Source: Defluviitaleaceae bacterium (GTDB lineage Bacteria > Bacillota > Clostridia > Lachnospirales > UBA5962). Taken from it: a stretch of DNA of 33,152 nucleotides. The stretch spans positions 1 to 33,152 of the forward strand of contig WRGD01000139.1 of assembly GCA_009787355.1 (NCBI GenBank), written 5' to 3'. Below, piece after piece: positions 25,281 to 33,152 of the stretch. The first letter of the stretch is position 1; the number at the start of each line of letters is the position of its first letter. The notes under the pieces are model-generated. The model made no database searches and was not told the origin of the DNA. It was given only the letters and a program-made list of their open reading frames with translations. The position numbers and the translations under genes were made by a program.

Positions 25281-26224
25281 TAATTGCTCACTCCTTTGCG
25301 TTCAACTTTATCAACAAAAGTTTCCCATTCTTTTTTAGTTTTTTGTTTATCCAAGACTTCTTTATTAGCAACCGCTTTCACACAAGTATAAATCGGCAAA
25401 TAGCCTTCTTTTGTATGTGCAAGACCTACAATAATTGACGAAGCAAATTTATTATTTGAAAGTGCTGAGCCAGTTGCATAATATGCTTTTCCATCAATTC
25501 GATGCGGCTTTAATTCTGATTTAATCTCATGAGAAGCAGTGTCAACTGACTTCAAAAAACTTTTCCAGCTATTTTTTTCAATATCTCCAAATAAAATTTT
25601 CTTAATAACTGGTCGTTTAACATTTGAGGAAACATTCTTTGAAACAATCATATTATCACATTTATAAAACTCTTTTGAGTTTTCATTATTTTGCTCTTTA
25701 TAAATGTTATTCAACTTACTTAGAATACTATTTTTTACTTCACAGCTAGTAGGTTGATTTTCATTTAAAATCATAATTCTTCCACGCCCTTTACGACTTC
25801 TTTGACCAAGCCCGATAAGTAAAAATGATAACTCTATCAAATCTATGTACCAATTTAATTCTTTTAGCGAATTCTTTCTAGTTCTTACTAGAAGGCTAAA
25901 GTTTTCATTTGGAAATATACAATTTTTAGAATTGTTTTTCCCATTTTTTTTATTATCATGGAGAAGAAATTCACATGAGCTAGTATTGATTTTAGAAGAT
26001 AAAACGGATAGTCTAACAGGTGAAGCTATGCTTTCAGCGTTCCCAAAGATTGCATTTTCAAGTTCTAATAAATCTTTAGTATCTAGTATGGGCTGAGCAA
26101 TACGAAACATGTAACGCATCATTCCTTTTATAGATGAAGCACGAATTTCAGGATGTTTAGCACTAATACCATAAGAAAATATTGGAGTAATAACTTTATA
26201 TTTAACATTTTTTGATTCCATCAT
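25280..26224 (-). CDS. cmr1: Cmr1, type III-B Cas7-like subunit
   Basis: A 314-residue RAMP protein at the 3' end of the crRNA in the Cmr complex. KYKVITPIFSYGI (8-20), IRASSIKGMMRYMFRI (27-42) and FGNAESIASPVRL (60-72) are typical. The glycine-rich LIGLGQRSRKGRGRI (136-150) is the family signature. This is the first intact gene of the cmr-cas operon. Its ribosome binding site AAGGAT overlaps the stop of the broken gene upstream and lies rather far (about 12 nt) from the ATG pair. Confidence 0.93.
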   Translation of the reverse strand: MMESKNVKYKVITPIFSYGISAKHPEIRASSIKGMMRYMFRIAQPILDTKDLLELENAIFGNAESIASPVRLSVLSSKINTSSCEFLLHDNKKNGKNNSKNCIFPNENFSLLVRTRKNSLKELNWYIDLIELSFLLIGLGQRSRKGRGRIMILNENQPTSCEVKNSILSKLNNIYKEQNNENSKEFYKCDNMIVSKNVSSNVKRPVIKKILFGDIEKNSWKSFLKSVDTASHEIKSELKPHRIDGKAYYATGSALSNNKFASSIIVGLAHTKEGYLPIYTCVKAVANKEVLDKQKTKKEWETFVDKVERKGVSN

Positions 26225-26240
26225 TATAAATTATTAATCC

Positions 26241-26758
26241 TTATTTTTTATTTTCGAGTTCATTAGGAGTTTCTAGCTTATTAAACATTCTTACATAAGC
26301 AAGATGAGGGAAAAGCATTGGATTGTTAATAATCATAAGCAGTTGGTTTAATTGAAAATTAAACGTAAGTAATGAAACTTTCTCTAAATTATCTTCAATT
26401 TAACTACTGCGACCGCCTCAATGGGTACAAATTTCAATTTTCCATACCTAAATATATAAGGAGTATAATTTTCATCAATGATAGCTAAATCTACTTCTTT
26501 TGAAATGCCAATTTGTTTCTCACTTCTGCTTTTCTTATTATTCCAAGAAGAATCAATAATAAAAATCGATTCTTCAATAACGAATTTTTTAGGAACAATC
26601 ATTTCAAACAGCTGTTTCCAAACATCTTCTCTTTGGCTTCCAACAGTACCTCCGTGAATATCATGTTTCATATAAAGCTGTTCAACAATAGATTTCTCTA
26701 CACTTAAATAGTTATCTATGATGTTATCTATAATATTCTCTTTTGTTTTTTTACTCAT
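26241..26758 (-). pseudogene. Broken nuclease-like gene at the head of the cmr operon (DUF6602-like)
   Basis: Two pieces lie in different frames. The N-terminal piece (ATG 26758 to a stop at 26384) is 124 residues with KHDIHGGTVGSQREDVWKQ, a DLAIIDE strand and PIEAVAVV. It should run into an E-x-K motif, but reads KLKII and stops. The C-terminal piece (about 26404 down to TAA 26241) encodes SLLTFNFQLNQLL, NNPMLFPHLAYVRMF and a charged tail. The two together look like one protein that lost its middle, including the presumed PD-(D/E)XK lysine, by an internal deletion that also shifted the frame. From memory the first part resembles DUF6602 proteins. A GTG/ATG extension to 26833 is possible but looks unlike the family start. 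Confidence 0.65.
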
Positions 26759-26857
26759 TTTAACATTTTTATCCTTATTTAAACGAATTTTTGCATTTTT
26801 TTGTTTTCTAAATGTTTGATATAAAATCACCACTTAAAATTATTTATAAATGTTGTT

Positions 26858-26917
26858 TTTAGTGGATGTTGTCAACGTTCTTATAACAGCATCCACTAAA
26901 TAATATATTATTTAGTG
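26858..26917. promoter_or_regulatory. Cluster of palindromes upstream of the cmr-cas operon, possible operator
   Basis: TTTAGTGGATGTTGT (26858-26872) and ACAGCATCCACTAAA (26886-26900) form a 15-bp inverted repeat with one mismatch. Overlapping its right arm is a perfect 24-bp palindrome at 26894-26917 (CACTAAATAATA and its complement). The heptamer TTTAGTG thus occurs three times in alternating direction. On the minus strand TTGACA (26875-26870) sits at the edge of the first arm. A -10 box is weak (CATTTA or ATTTAT near 26847-26852), so the promoter is only probable. Confidence 0.6.
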
Positions 26918-26943
26918 ATTTTTTTCAAATTAAAATATAAAAA

Positions 26944-26997
26944 AAATAAACGTAAGAAACAAAATGATTTTCAACATTTCGTTTCTTACGTTTATTT
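26944..26997 (-). terminator. Long terminator hairpin at the response-regulator stop codon
   Basis: A 17-bp perfect stem (26944-26960 with 26981-26997) extends, after one mismatch, by 5 bp around an 8-base loop. On the minus strand it is followed by TTTATTTTTTTT. It overlaps the response-regulator stop and isolates the CRISPR island from the genes to the right. Confidence 0.92.
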
Positions 26998-27679
26998 AGC
27001 AAAAATAATATCCTATCCCCCATTTTGTAAAAATATATCTTGGATTTGAGGGTATTTCTTCCAATTTTTCTCTTAATCTTCTTACATGAACATCTACTGT
27101 ACGTATATCTCCTATATAATTATCTCCCCATACTATTTTTAACAAATCATCTCTACTATATATTTTACCTTCATTTGTCATAAAAAGCTCTAGTATATCA
27201 AATTCCTTTATTGTCAAATTTATTTCTTCATTTTTTACATAAACTTGCCTCTTTTTTATGTCTATTTTTAAATCTCTAAAAGTAATTGTATTTATGTCTT
27301 CTATTTTGCTTTCTTTTATCGTTGTTCTTCTAAGTATTGCTTTTATCCTTGACTTTAATTCTACAATGTTAAAAGGTTTTGTAATATAATCATCTGCTCC
27401 AAAATCAAGTCCCATTACTTTATCCATCGGTTCTCCTTTGGCTGTTAACATAATAATGGGTACATTTGAAAATTCTCTTATATTCTGACAAACTTCCAAC
27501 CCATCAATTTTTGGTAGCATTATATCCAAAATTATAAGATGATAATCATTTTCAGTTGCAAGATTTATTGCTTCTTCACCATCGTATGCAACATCCACAT
27601 CCATTTTATCTTGTTCTAAACTAAATTTTATTCCCTTTACTATAGACTTTTCATCGTCTACTACTAATATCTTCGACAT
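26996..27679 (-). CDS. OmpR/PhoB-family response regulator, orphan
   Basis: A 227-residue two-component transcription regulator. The receiver domain (1-120) has the acidic pair D8-D9, the phosphorylation site D52 in LIILDIMLP, T79 and K101 in YITKPF. The winged-helix DNA-binding domain (about 130-227) ends GDIRTVDVHVRRLREKL and FTKWGIGYYFC, as in PhoB-type regulators. It ends two or three residues sooner than many relatives, which looks harmless. No histidine kinase gene is next to it. AAGAGGAA precedes the ATG. It is the last gene before a strong terminator and may be read from the operon upstream. Confidence 0.93.
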   Translation of the reverse strand: MSKILVVDDEKSIVKGIKFSLEQDKMDVDVAYDGEEAINLATENDYHLIILDIMLPKIDGLEVCQNIREFSNVPIIMLTAKGEPMDKVMGLDFGADDYITKPFNIVELKSRIKAILRRTTIKESKIEDINTITFRDLKIDIKKRQVYVKNEEINLTIKEFDILELFMTNEGKIYSRDDLLKIVWGDNYIGDIRTVDVHVRRLREKLEEIPSNPRYIFTKWGIGYYFC

Positions 27680-27733
27680 AAATTCCTCTTACTCTTTATT
27701 TTATATGTTAAATTTTTGTAAATCTAATTCATA

Positions 27734-28687
27734 TTATAAGAAACCCATATTTATCAAAAAAAATATCCAAAATGTTAAAGTAATACCAGATAAAACAGTT
27801 GTAATGACTATATTTGTAGATGCAATATAAGTGTCTCCACCAAGTTCCACAGCCATTACATAGGAAGATACAGAAGTAGGTAAAGCAGCCATGATAATTA
27901 TTATAACAAAATCAGTACCATTAAACCCAAATATATATGCCAAAACACCTACAAATATTGGCATAATAATAAGTTTTAATATACTTGAATATACAACATA
28001 TTTAAAACCATCGGAAAATTTACTAAAAACTATACCGCCACCAAGGCATATAAGAGCCGTGGGTGTACTAAAACCTGCTATCATTGTAATAGGAGTAATA
28101 AGAATAAAAGGCAATGTAGTATTTGTAATAGAAAATATAGAGCCTATAATTATTGCTATCAAGAGTGGATTTTTTAAAATTTCTAATATCATTTTTTTTA
28201 TGCTTATATTTTTATTGTTTTCATTATGTAGAGATAACAAAACAATAGACATAATGCTATAAAGTGGTATAAGAAAAGCTATTCCAAGTGTTCCTTTTGC
28301 AGCATCTTCAGTTCCCAATATATTTATCAAAATAGGAAGTGCTAAAATAGGTACATTGCTTCTAAATGAGCCTTGTACAAAAGAGCCAATTACACTATAG
28401 AAATTTTTTCTTAAAATAAAATAAGAAAAAATCCAAACTATAAAAAACCAAAGTGTTGTAGATGATATTATAAATATAGTAAATTTTAAATCGAATATGT
28501 CATGAATATTTGTATTGTATATATTAGTAAAAAGTAAAGCAGGTATACCTAAATAAAATACTAACTTATTTGCATCTGTTAGAAAAGCTTTGTTTATAAA
28601 TTTTGCTTTTTTCAAAAACATACCCAAAGCAAGTAAAATTATTGTTGGTGCAACACTACTTACACTTAAAATGAAATTGTTTAACAT
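27734..28687 (-). CDS. AEC-family transporter (auxin efflux carrier/malate permease type)
   Basis: A 317-residue membrane protein with about ten hydrophobic segments in two halves, as in the AEC/bile acid-arsenite-type fold. FLKKAKFINKAF near the start, FRSNVPILALP in the middle and a C-terminal AALPTSVSSYVMAVELGGD are typical of the family, which carries organic acids or similar anions. The substrate cannot be told. AAAGGA lies 7 nt before the ATG. It is 29 bp downstream of comEA and 54 bp upstream of the response regulator on the same strand. Confidence 0.87.
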   Translation of the reverse strand: MLNNFILSVSSVAPTIILLALGMFLKKAKFINKAFLTDANKLVFYLGIPALLFTNIYNTNIHDIFDLKFTIFIISSTTLWFFIVWIFSYFILRKNFYSVIGSFVQGSFRSNVPILALPILINILGTEDAAKGTLGIAFLIPLYSIMSIVLLSLHNENNKNISIKKMILEILKNPLLIAIIIGSIFSITNTTLPFILITPITMIAGFSTPTALICLGGGIVFSKFSDGFKYVVYSSILKLIIMPIFVGVLAYIFGFNGTDFVIIIIMAALPTSVSSYVMAVELGGDTYIASTNIVITTVLSGITLTFWIFFLINMGFL

Positions 28688-28716
28688 GGTGTTTCCTTTA
28701 TTTCTATATTTTATTT

Positions 28717-29358
28717 CTAATTAACTGTTATTAAATCTCGTATACCATTAAAAATATTTTGACCTATTCTATTTACATTTTGTATTTGTTCTATTGATGT
28801 AAAATTTCCGTGTTGTTCTCTATATCTTATAATGTTTTGACTAATAGATGGACCTATACCTGGCAGATTTTGAAGTGTAGCACTATCTGCTGTATTTATA
28901 TTTATAAGTCCACTACTATTATTTGTATTTTGAGTATTTTGCATTTCAGTTACTATATTTTGCTCCGTATAATGTGGTATTATTATATGTTCAGAATCAC
29001 TTATTATTCTTGCAAGATTTATTTTATTTATATCTGCGTTATCAGTTGCACCACCAGCAATTTCTATAGCATCTATGACTCTAGAACCATACGGGAGTTC
29101 AAAAACATTTGGATTTTCAACTTCACCAGATATAAATATGATAATAGTATTTTTTGTATTTTCTATCTCAAAAGTATTTTGAAAATTTGAATTGTCATAT
29201 ATATTTATTTCTGTGTTATAAGGTTCTCTTTGTAATCTTATTGTTTGTGTTGATGTGCTTTGTATTTCATTTTGAAAAAAATTAATATACACAAAACCAG
29301 AGATAATTATAAAAACTATAATACTAGATATATAAATTTTGCTTTTATCCATTTTCAT
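28717..29358 (-). CDS. comEA: ComEA-like DNA-binding protein (SLBB plus helix-hairpin-helix)
   Basis: A 213-residue protein with an N-terminal membrane anchor (about 8-26), an SLBB domain (72-128, with VENPNVFELPYGSRVIDAIE) and a C-terminal double helix-hairpin-helix (150-213, INTADSATLQNLPGIGPSIS). ComEA binds incoming double-stranded DNA outside the membrane during transformation. No other com genes are in the window, so natural competence is not established. It lies between a D,D-carboxypeptidase and an AEC transporter with 29-bp gaps, probably one operon. AAGGAA is rather far (about 16 nt) from the chosen ATG. Confidence 0.88.
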   Translation of the reverse strand: MKMDKSKIYISSIIVFIIISGFVYINFFQNEIQSTSTQTIRLQREPYNTEINIYDNSNFQNTFEIENTKNTIIIFISGEVENPNVFELPYGSRVIDAIEIAGGATDNADINKINLARIISDSEHIIIPHYTEQNIVTEMQNTQNTNNSSGLININTADSATLQNLPGIGPSISQNIIRYREQHGNFTSIEQIQNVNRIGQNIFNGIRDLITVN

Positions 29359-29387
29359 AGTGTATAATTTAATATTCCTTTCTTTAG

Positions 29388-30773
29388 TTAAAATTTATAT
29401 TTTTTTGAACCCTTGCTTTTCAATCTTTTTCTTCTTATGTTTATTACGATATTTGTAAATTGATAGCATATTATTCCGAAAAATATTATAGCAAGCATAA
29501 AACTAAGTCCGAATATTGAAAAAGGATTCTCTATTAAATAATTTGTGACAAATCCTATACTTGAAAGGATAGACCAAGGAAGTACATCTTTTGGAACTAC
29601 TATATTATCTCTAAAAAGCTCTACACCATTTAAAGAATAGATAACATTGCCAACAACATCTCCAGCATAGAGTGGAGCTAAAAATAAAATTTCATCATTT
29701 TCATTTCCATATTCAGGGGTATATAATAAATTTTCGAAAAACACTATATCTCTATTTATTTGTGATAATTCTTCAATACTTATATAATGAGAAAAACTAG
29801 TTGTTCCAAATGTGTTTACTGTGCTTTCATCACCCCATCTAGAATTTTGAATATTAATTGTTTCTATAACATTACTAGGATTATGTATTGTTGTTATTTC
29901 ATAATTTTCAAAGGAATAATCAAATAAAGCATTTGTATCTACCCATCTAACATTTGCATAAGAACCAGCTATAACGCTTATAAGCTCTATACCATCTCTA
30001 TATGCTGTACCAATAAAACACCATCCCGCAGGAGTATGAAATCCTGTTTTTAAACCTGTAACATCTTCATTAAAAAATTCACCAACTAGTAATCTATTTG
30101 TATTACTCCAATCTATTTCTCTTGTATTTAAATTTCCATCTGGATTTGGAGCACTTTCTCCTATAAAAGATATTTCGGAAGCAACAGACATAATTATACT
30201 GTTATTCATTGCATAATCTGTAATTTTAGCTAAATCTCTTGCTGTTACCTGCATAAGAGGGTCATGAAACCCGTGTGCATTTGTAAAATTAGAATTTACA
30301 GCACCTATACTTCTTGCACGTTCGTTCATTAAATTTGCAAAAAATTGTTCTGCCTCAGCAAAATCCATATCTTCGCCAGATACAACATATGAAACGTGAG
30401 CTGCAACTATATTTGCTGTATCATTTCCAGACGGTAACAACAAGCCTCTTAATAGATTATGTACAGTTATATGCTCTCCGTAAAAATGACTTGCAATACT
30501 AGAACCAAAAGGAACATGGTATATTGAATTTCCAACACGAACTATATCGTTTATATCTGTATGGTCTAATAATACAATAGCTGTTAAAACTTTTATCATA
30601 CTTGCTGGGTATATTGGAGTATCTGCATTTCTTTCGTATACAACACGACCTGTACTTCTTTCCATTAAAATTACTGCTGTACCTGTTATATCTAAATGCT
30701 GTTCTGCAAATATATCTTTTACAAAAAAACTATTAAAAATAAAAAATGTTAAATAAAAAATGACTTTCTTCAT
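29388..30773 (-). CDS. D-alanyl-D-alanine carboxypeptidase (DacF/PBP5 type, peptidase S11)
   Basis: A 461-residue penicillin-binding protein that trims the terminal D-alanine of peptidoglycan stems. It has a signal peptide (about 1-23), the SxxK motif S58-M-I-K61, SGN (115-117) and KTG (242-244), so the active site is complete. A second domain (about 285-385) follows, then a membrane helix and a very basic tail (RRKRLKSKGSKK), which should anchor it with the catalytic part outside. The promoter TTGTTA-17-TATAAT lies 37 nt upstream. It heads the dacF-comEA-AEC-response regulator operon. Confidence 0.92.
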   Translation of the reverse strand: MKKVIFYLTFFIFNSFFVKDIFAEQHLDITGTAVILMERSTGRVVYERNADTPIYPASMIKVLTAIVLLDHTDINDIVRVGNSIYHVPFGSSIASHFYGEHITVHNLLRGLLLPSGNDTANIVAAHVSYVVSGEDMDFAEAEQFFANLMNERARSIGAVNSNFTNAHGFHDPLMQVTARDLAKITDYAMNNSIIMSVASEISFIGESAPNPDGNLNTREIDWSNTNRLLVGEFFNEDVTGLKTGFHTPAGWCFIGTAYRDGIELISVIAGSYANVRWVDTNALFDYSFENYEITTIHNPSNVIETINIQNSRWGDESTVNTFGTTSFSHYISIEELSQINRDIVFFENLLYTPEYGNENDEILFLAPLYAGDVVGNVIYSLNGVELFRDNIVVPKDVLPWSILSSIGFVTNYLIENPFSIFGLSFMLAIIFFGIICYQFTNIVINIRRKRLKSKGSKKYKF

Positions 30774-30809
30774 TTTGCATCACCCTATATATTATATTAA
30801 TGTTCATTT

Positions 30810-30838
30810 ATTATAACAGTAATAGACTATCCTAACAA
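30810..30838 (-). promoter_or_regulatory. Promoter of the carboxypeptidase operon
   Basis: On the minus strand TTGTTA (30838-30833), 17 nt, then TATAAT (30815-30810). Transcription should start about 25-30 nt before the carboxypeptidase ATG. A second TATAAT-like box lies nearer the gene. Confidence 0.7.
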
Positions 30839-30907
30839 CTTTTTTTGTATATTTTTATAACAACATTTTTATACATTATAGCATATTCAAAATTTAAACT
30901 GTAATCA

Positions 30908-30951
30908 AAAAAACTAGCAAAATTTTATACTTATAATTTCGCTAGTTTTTT
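30908..30951 (-). terminator. Terminator of glmS
   Basis: AAAAAACTAGC (30908-30918) pairs with GCTAGTTTTTT (30941-30951) around an AT-rich loop that can pair further. It lies about 45 nt beyond the glmS stop on the minus strand and ends in a T-run. It separates glmS from the carboxypeptidase operon. Confidence 0.85.
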
Positions 30952-30995
30952 ATGTTCATTGTTTGTTAAAAAATGTAAGTATATTTTGAGTAAAT

Positions 30996-32822
30996 CTATT
31001 CAACCGTTACAGACTTTGCCAAATTTCTTGGCATATCTATATCCGAACCAAGCTCTCTAGAGATATAATAAGAAAAAAGCTGCATATATATAGCTGTTAA
31101 GCTGGGTGTAAAATAATCATTTATCTTAGGTATGATTAACAAATTGCTTTTATCTACATCAACATTTATTTCTTTAATGTAAGCTTCTTCATTTGTTATT
31201 ATTATAGATTCTGCACCTCTTGCTTTTACTTCTTGAAGATTGCTCATTGTTTTTTCAAATATATGTTTTTGTGTTATACAAGATATAACAAGTGTTCTAT
31301 CTTCTATTAATGATATCGTACCATGTTTTAATTCTCCTGCTGCATATGCTTCACTGTGTATATATGATATTTCTTTTAATTTTAAAGAACCCTCCAAAAC
31401 AGCAGCATAATCTAGTCCACGACCTATAAAAAATATACTCTTATTATTTTTGTATTTTTTCGATAGTTCCTTTATTTGATTTTCACTAATTTTTAATATG
31501 TTTTCTATTTTTTCTGGTATAGTCAATATTTCTCCAACTAGTAATTTTTCTGTTTCTTTTGTTATTTTCTTTCTTTGAAATGCAAATTTTATCCCTAACA
31601 AATATAGTAAAGATATTTGTGCAGAGTATGCCTTTGTTGTTGCAACAGCTATTTCAGGACCAGCCCATGTAAATAAATTCAAATCACTTTCTCTTGCTAT
31701 AGAACTACCTAGAACATTTACTATCGAAAGTGTTTTTACACCATTAGTTTTTCCGTGTCTTAGAGCTGCTAATGTATCAGCAGTTTCTCCAGACTGACTT
31801 ATTACTAATATCAAATCATTTTCTTCTAAAATTGGATTTTGATATCTAAACTCAGATGCCAAATATACTTCTGTAGGTATTCTTGCTAAAGATTCAACTA
31901 TATTTTTAAAAACAATACCAGCATGTGCTGCACTACCACAGGCAACTACATGGATTTTGTTTATTTCTTTTGCATCTATATCTATTTTTAAATCTATTTC
32001 ATCGTTTATAACTCTTGGATTTATTGTATTTCTTATTGCTGTTGGTTGCTCATATATTTCTTTTAACATAAAATGGTCAAAACCATTTTTTTCTGCTGCA
32101 GAAACATCAAAATCTACTACGTATATATCTTTTTTTATTTCATTTTTATTTTTATCAAAAATTTGTATATTATCTTTTTTTACTATGCCTATTTCTTCTT
32201 CTTCTAAAATATAATAATTTTTGGTATATTCTAAAGTTGCAGATATATCTGAAGAAATAAAATTTTCATTTGTTCCGATTCCGATAACAAGTGGACTTTG
32301 CTTTTTTACAGTATATATTGTATTTTCATTTTCAAAAAGTATCCCTAATGAAAAAGAACCCTTTCCTTCTTTTAAAAATTTAGAAATGGATTCTAATAAA
32401 TCTTTTGTTTTTTCATATTGATATTCAATAAAATTTGATATAACTTCTGTATCTGTATCAGATAAAAAATTATAACCTTCTTTTTGCAAGTTATTTTTTA
32501 TTTCTTTATAATTTTCCAAAATTCCATTATGGACAATTGTAAAAAGACCATTATTGCTAGTATGAGGGTGGGAGTTTATATCACTAGGTTCTCCATGCGT
32601 TGCCCACCTTGTATGTGCTATACCTAAATTTCCATTTAAATTTTCTTTTTTTAGTTTTTCTTCAAGATTTATTATTTTCCCTTTTGCTTTAACAATTTTC
32701 AATTTTTTATTTAAAATAGCTATGCCAGAAGAATCGTATCCCCTGTATTCCAATCTTTTTAAAGATTTTATTAAAATATGTGTAGCTCCTTTATTTCCTA
32801 TATATCCAACTATACCACACAT
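30996..32822 (-). CDS. glmS: Glutamine-fructose-6-phosphate aminotransferase
   Basis: Makes glucosamine-6-phosphate for cell wall synthesis from fructose-6-phosphate and glutamine. The 608-residue protein has the N-terminal glutaminase domain, in which C2 is the nucleophile (MCGIVGYIG) and YRGYDSSGIA and HTRWATHG follow. It then has two SIS sugar-binding domains (about 285-420 and 455-595) with SQSGETADTLAAL, and the C-terminal DMPRNLAKSVTVE. Length and motifs are normal. AAAAGGGGG precedes the ATG. I see no glmS ribozyme core in the 5' region, which is common in Bacillus but not in all clostridia. Confidence 0.96.
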   Translation of the reverse strand: MCGIVGYIGNKGATHILIKSLKRLEYRGYDSSGIAILNKKLKIVKAKGKIINLEEKLKKENLNGNLGIAHTRWATHGEPSDINSHPHTSNNGLFTIVHNGILENYKEIKNNLQKEGYNFLSDTDTEVISNFIEYQYEKTKDLLESISKFLKEGKGSFSLGILFENENTIYTVKKQSPLVIGIGTNENFISSDISATLEYTKNYYILEEEEIGIVKKDNIQIFDKNKNEIKKDIYVVDFDVSAAEKNGFDHFMLKEIYEQPTAIRNTINPRVINDEIDLKIDIDAKEINKIHVVACGSAAHAGIVFKNIVESLARIPTEVYLASEFRYQNPILEENDLILVISQSGETADTLAALRHGKTNGVKTLSIVNVLGSSIARESDLNLFTWAGPEIAVATTKAYSAQISLLYLLGIKFAFQRKKITKETEKLLVGEILTIPEKIENILKISENQIKELSKKYKNNKSIFFIGRGLDYAAVLEGSLKLKEISYIHSEAYAAGELKHGTISLIEDRTLVISCITQKHIFEKTMSNLQEVKARGAESIIITNEEAYIKEINVDVDKSNLLIIPKINDYFTPSLTAIYMQLFSYYISRELGSDIDMPRNLAKSVTVE

Positions 32823-32882
32823 AAAATTCCCCCTTTTATTGCAAAATTGAATAGTACCAATTTATTAAATTTACTATAATTA

Positions 32883-32911
32883 AGTATAGCATAGTTTATG
32901 CGTTTTTTAAA
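32883..32911 (-). promoter_or_regulatory. Possible glmS promoter with a small palindrome
   Basis: On the minus strand TTTAAA (32911-32906), 17 nt, then TATACT (32888-32883). The palindrome GCATA-GTT-TATGC (32889-32901) lies between the boxes. The -35 is poor, so this is tentative. The 32823-33013 gap holds nothing else clear. Confidence 0.4.
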
Positions 32912-33013
32912 CAAAAGTAGATTATTGATACCAAAAATTATCTCTATAAAAATTTTATTATTAAAAAAATTGGAACATAACAAGATATTTTGTAAAAAAA
33001 ATAAAAAAAAGTA

Positions 33014-33042
33014 TTGACTTCCGAAATGAACTAATGTATAAT
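33014..33042 (+). promoter_or_regulatory. Near-consensus plus-strand promoter before the hexamer repeat
   Basis: TTGACT (33014-33019), 17 nt, TATAAT (33037-33042). Transcription would begin near 33049 and run straight into the tandem repeat. The gene it serves lies beyond the right edge. Confidence 0.75.
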
Positions 33043-33056
33043 ATTTTCAATAAGTT

Positions 33057-33152
33057 ATCCATATCCATATCCATATCCATATCCATATCCATATCCATAT
33101 CCATATCCATATCCATATCCATATCCATATCCATATCCATATCCATATCCAT
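33057..33152. repeat. Hexanucleotide tandem repeat, at least 16 perfect ATCCAT units
   Basis: ATCCAT is repeated 16 times without error from 33057 to the last base and continues outside the window. On the plus strand no frame has a start or stop codon inside the repeat (frames read IH, SI or PY), so it is either an untranslated leader or part of a coding repeat begun by an unusual start. A minus-strand MD-repeat frame exists but looks accidental. Such perfect short repeats vary in length by slippage. Confidence 0.95.

Noticed and set aside
32823-33013. glmS ribozyme upstream of glmS
   Set aside because: I looked for the conserved core (AGCGCC and the later GUUGACGAGG-type segment) on the minus strand and saw neither; the region is plain AT-rich DNA.
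32961-33152. Minus-strand frame encoding a (Met-Asp) repeat protein
   Set aside because: It is the hexamer repeat read backwards, followed by AT-rich noncoding DNA; no ribosome binding site is visible, and it overlaps a strong plus-strand promoter.

Overview
The window is AT-rich DNA from a Gram-positive anaerobe, most likely a clostridium of the Lachnospiraceae type. The signs are the strong AGGAGG-type ribosome binding sites, TTG/GTG starts, a MecA adaptor, a ComEA-like protein, a DacF-type carboxypeptidase, and a DUF6145-like gene next to dusB. Almost every gene lies on the minus strand.

Layout. (1) 1-9372 is mostly housekeeping DNA. It holds the 5' end of a group IIC intron sitting just behind a terminator, a GntP-family permease, a DUF2520 Rossmann protein, mecA, a plus-strand ABC exporter, a small membrane-anchored protein, glyA, dusB, a DUF6145-like protein and a CPBP protease. 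(2) 9564-26917 is a large CRISPR-Cas island: a type I-C array of 24 repeats and 23 spacers, its leader, an Mrr-like restriction endonuclease gene, a complete type I-C cas set (cas3-cas5c-cas8c/cas11c-cas7-cas4-cas1-cas2) and, directly upstream on the same strand with a 7-bp gap, a complete type III-B set (cmr1-cas10-cmr3-cmr4-cmr5-cmr6). A broken nuclease-like gene and a cluster of palindromes lie at the head. (3) 26944-33152 returns to housekeeping DNA: dacF-like, comEA-like, AEC transporter and an orphan response regulator in one probable operon, then glmS. The right edge is a consensus plus-strand promoter running into a hexanucleotide tandem repeat that continues past the window.

How it works together. 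The III-B and I-C genes look like a single transcription unit of about 15 kb with overlapping genes. The window has one array, one adaptation module (cas4-cas1-cas2) and no cas6. The I-C endonuclease Cas5c therefore probably makes the crRNAs for both Cascade-Cas3 (DNA) and the Cmr complex (RNA). The repeat's 3' end, ATTGAAAT, resembles the usual type III 8-nt tag. Cas10 lacks the HD nuclease domain and has GGED in place of GGDD, and no CARF effector is visible.

The least expected feature is a solitary CRISPR-repeat-like sequence in the cas1-cas2 gap, in the sense orientation of the cas mRNA and flanked by perfect 14-bp direct repeats. It could be a Cas5c cleavage site that regulates the cas mRNA, a crRNA-like regulator, or the scar of an off-site insertion. 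Other points of interest are an apparent ATT start codon for cas1 behind a perfect Shine-Dalgarno, and a well-placed internal start for Cas11c inside cas8c.
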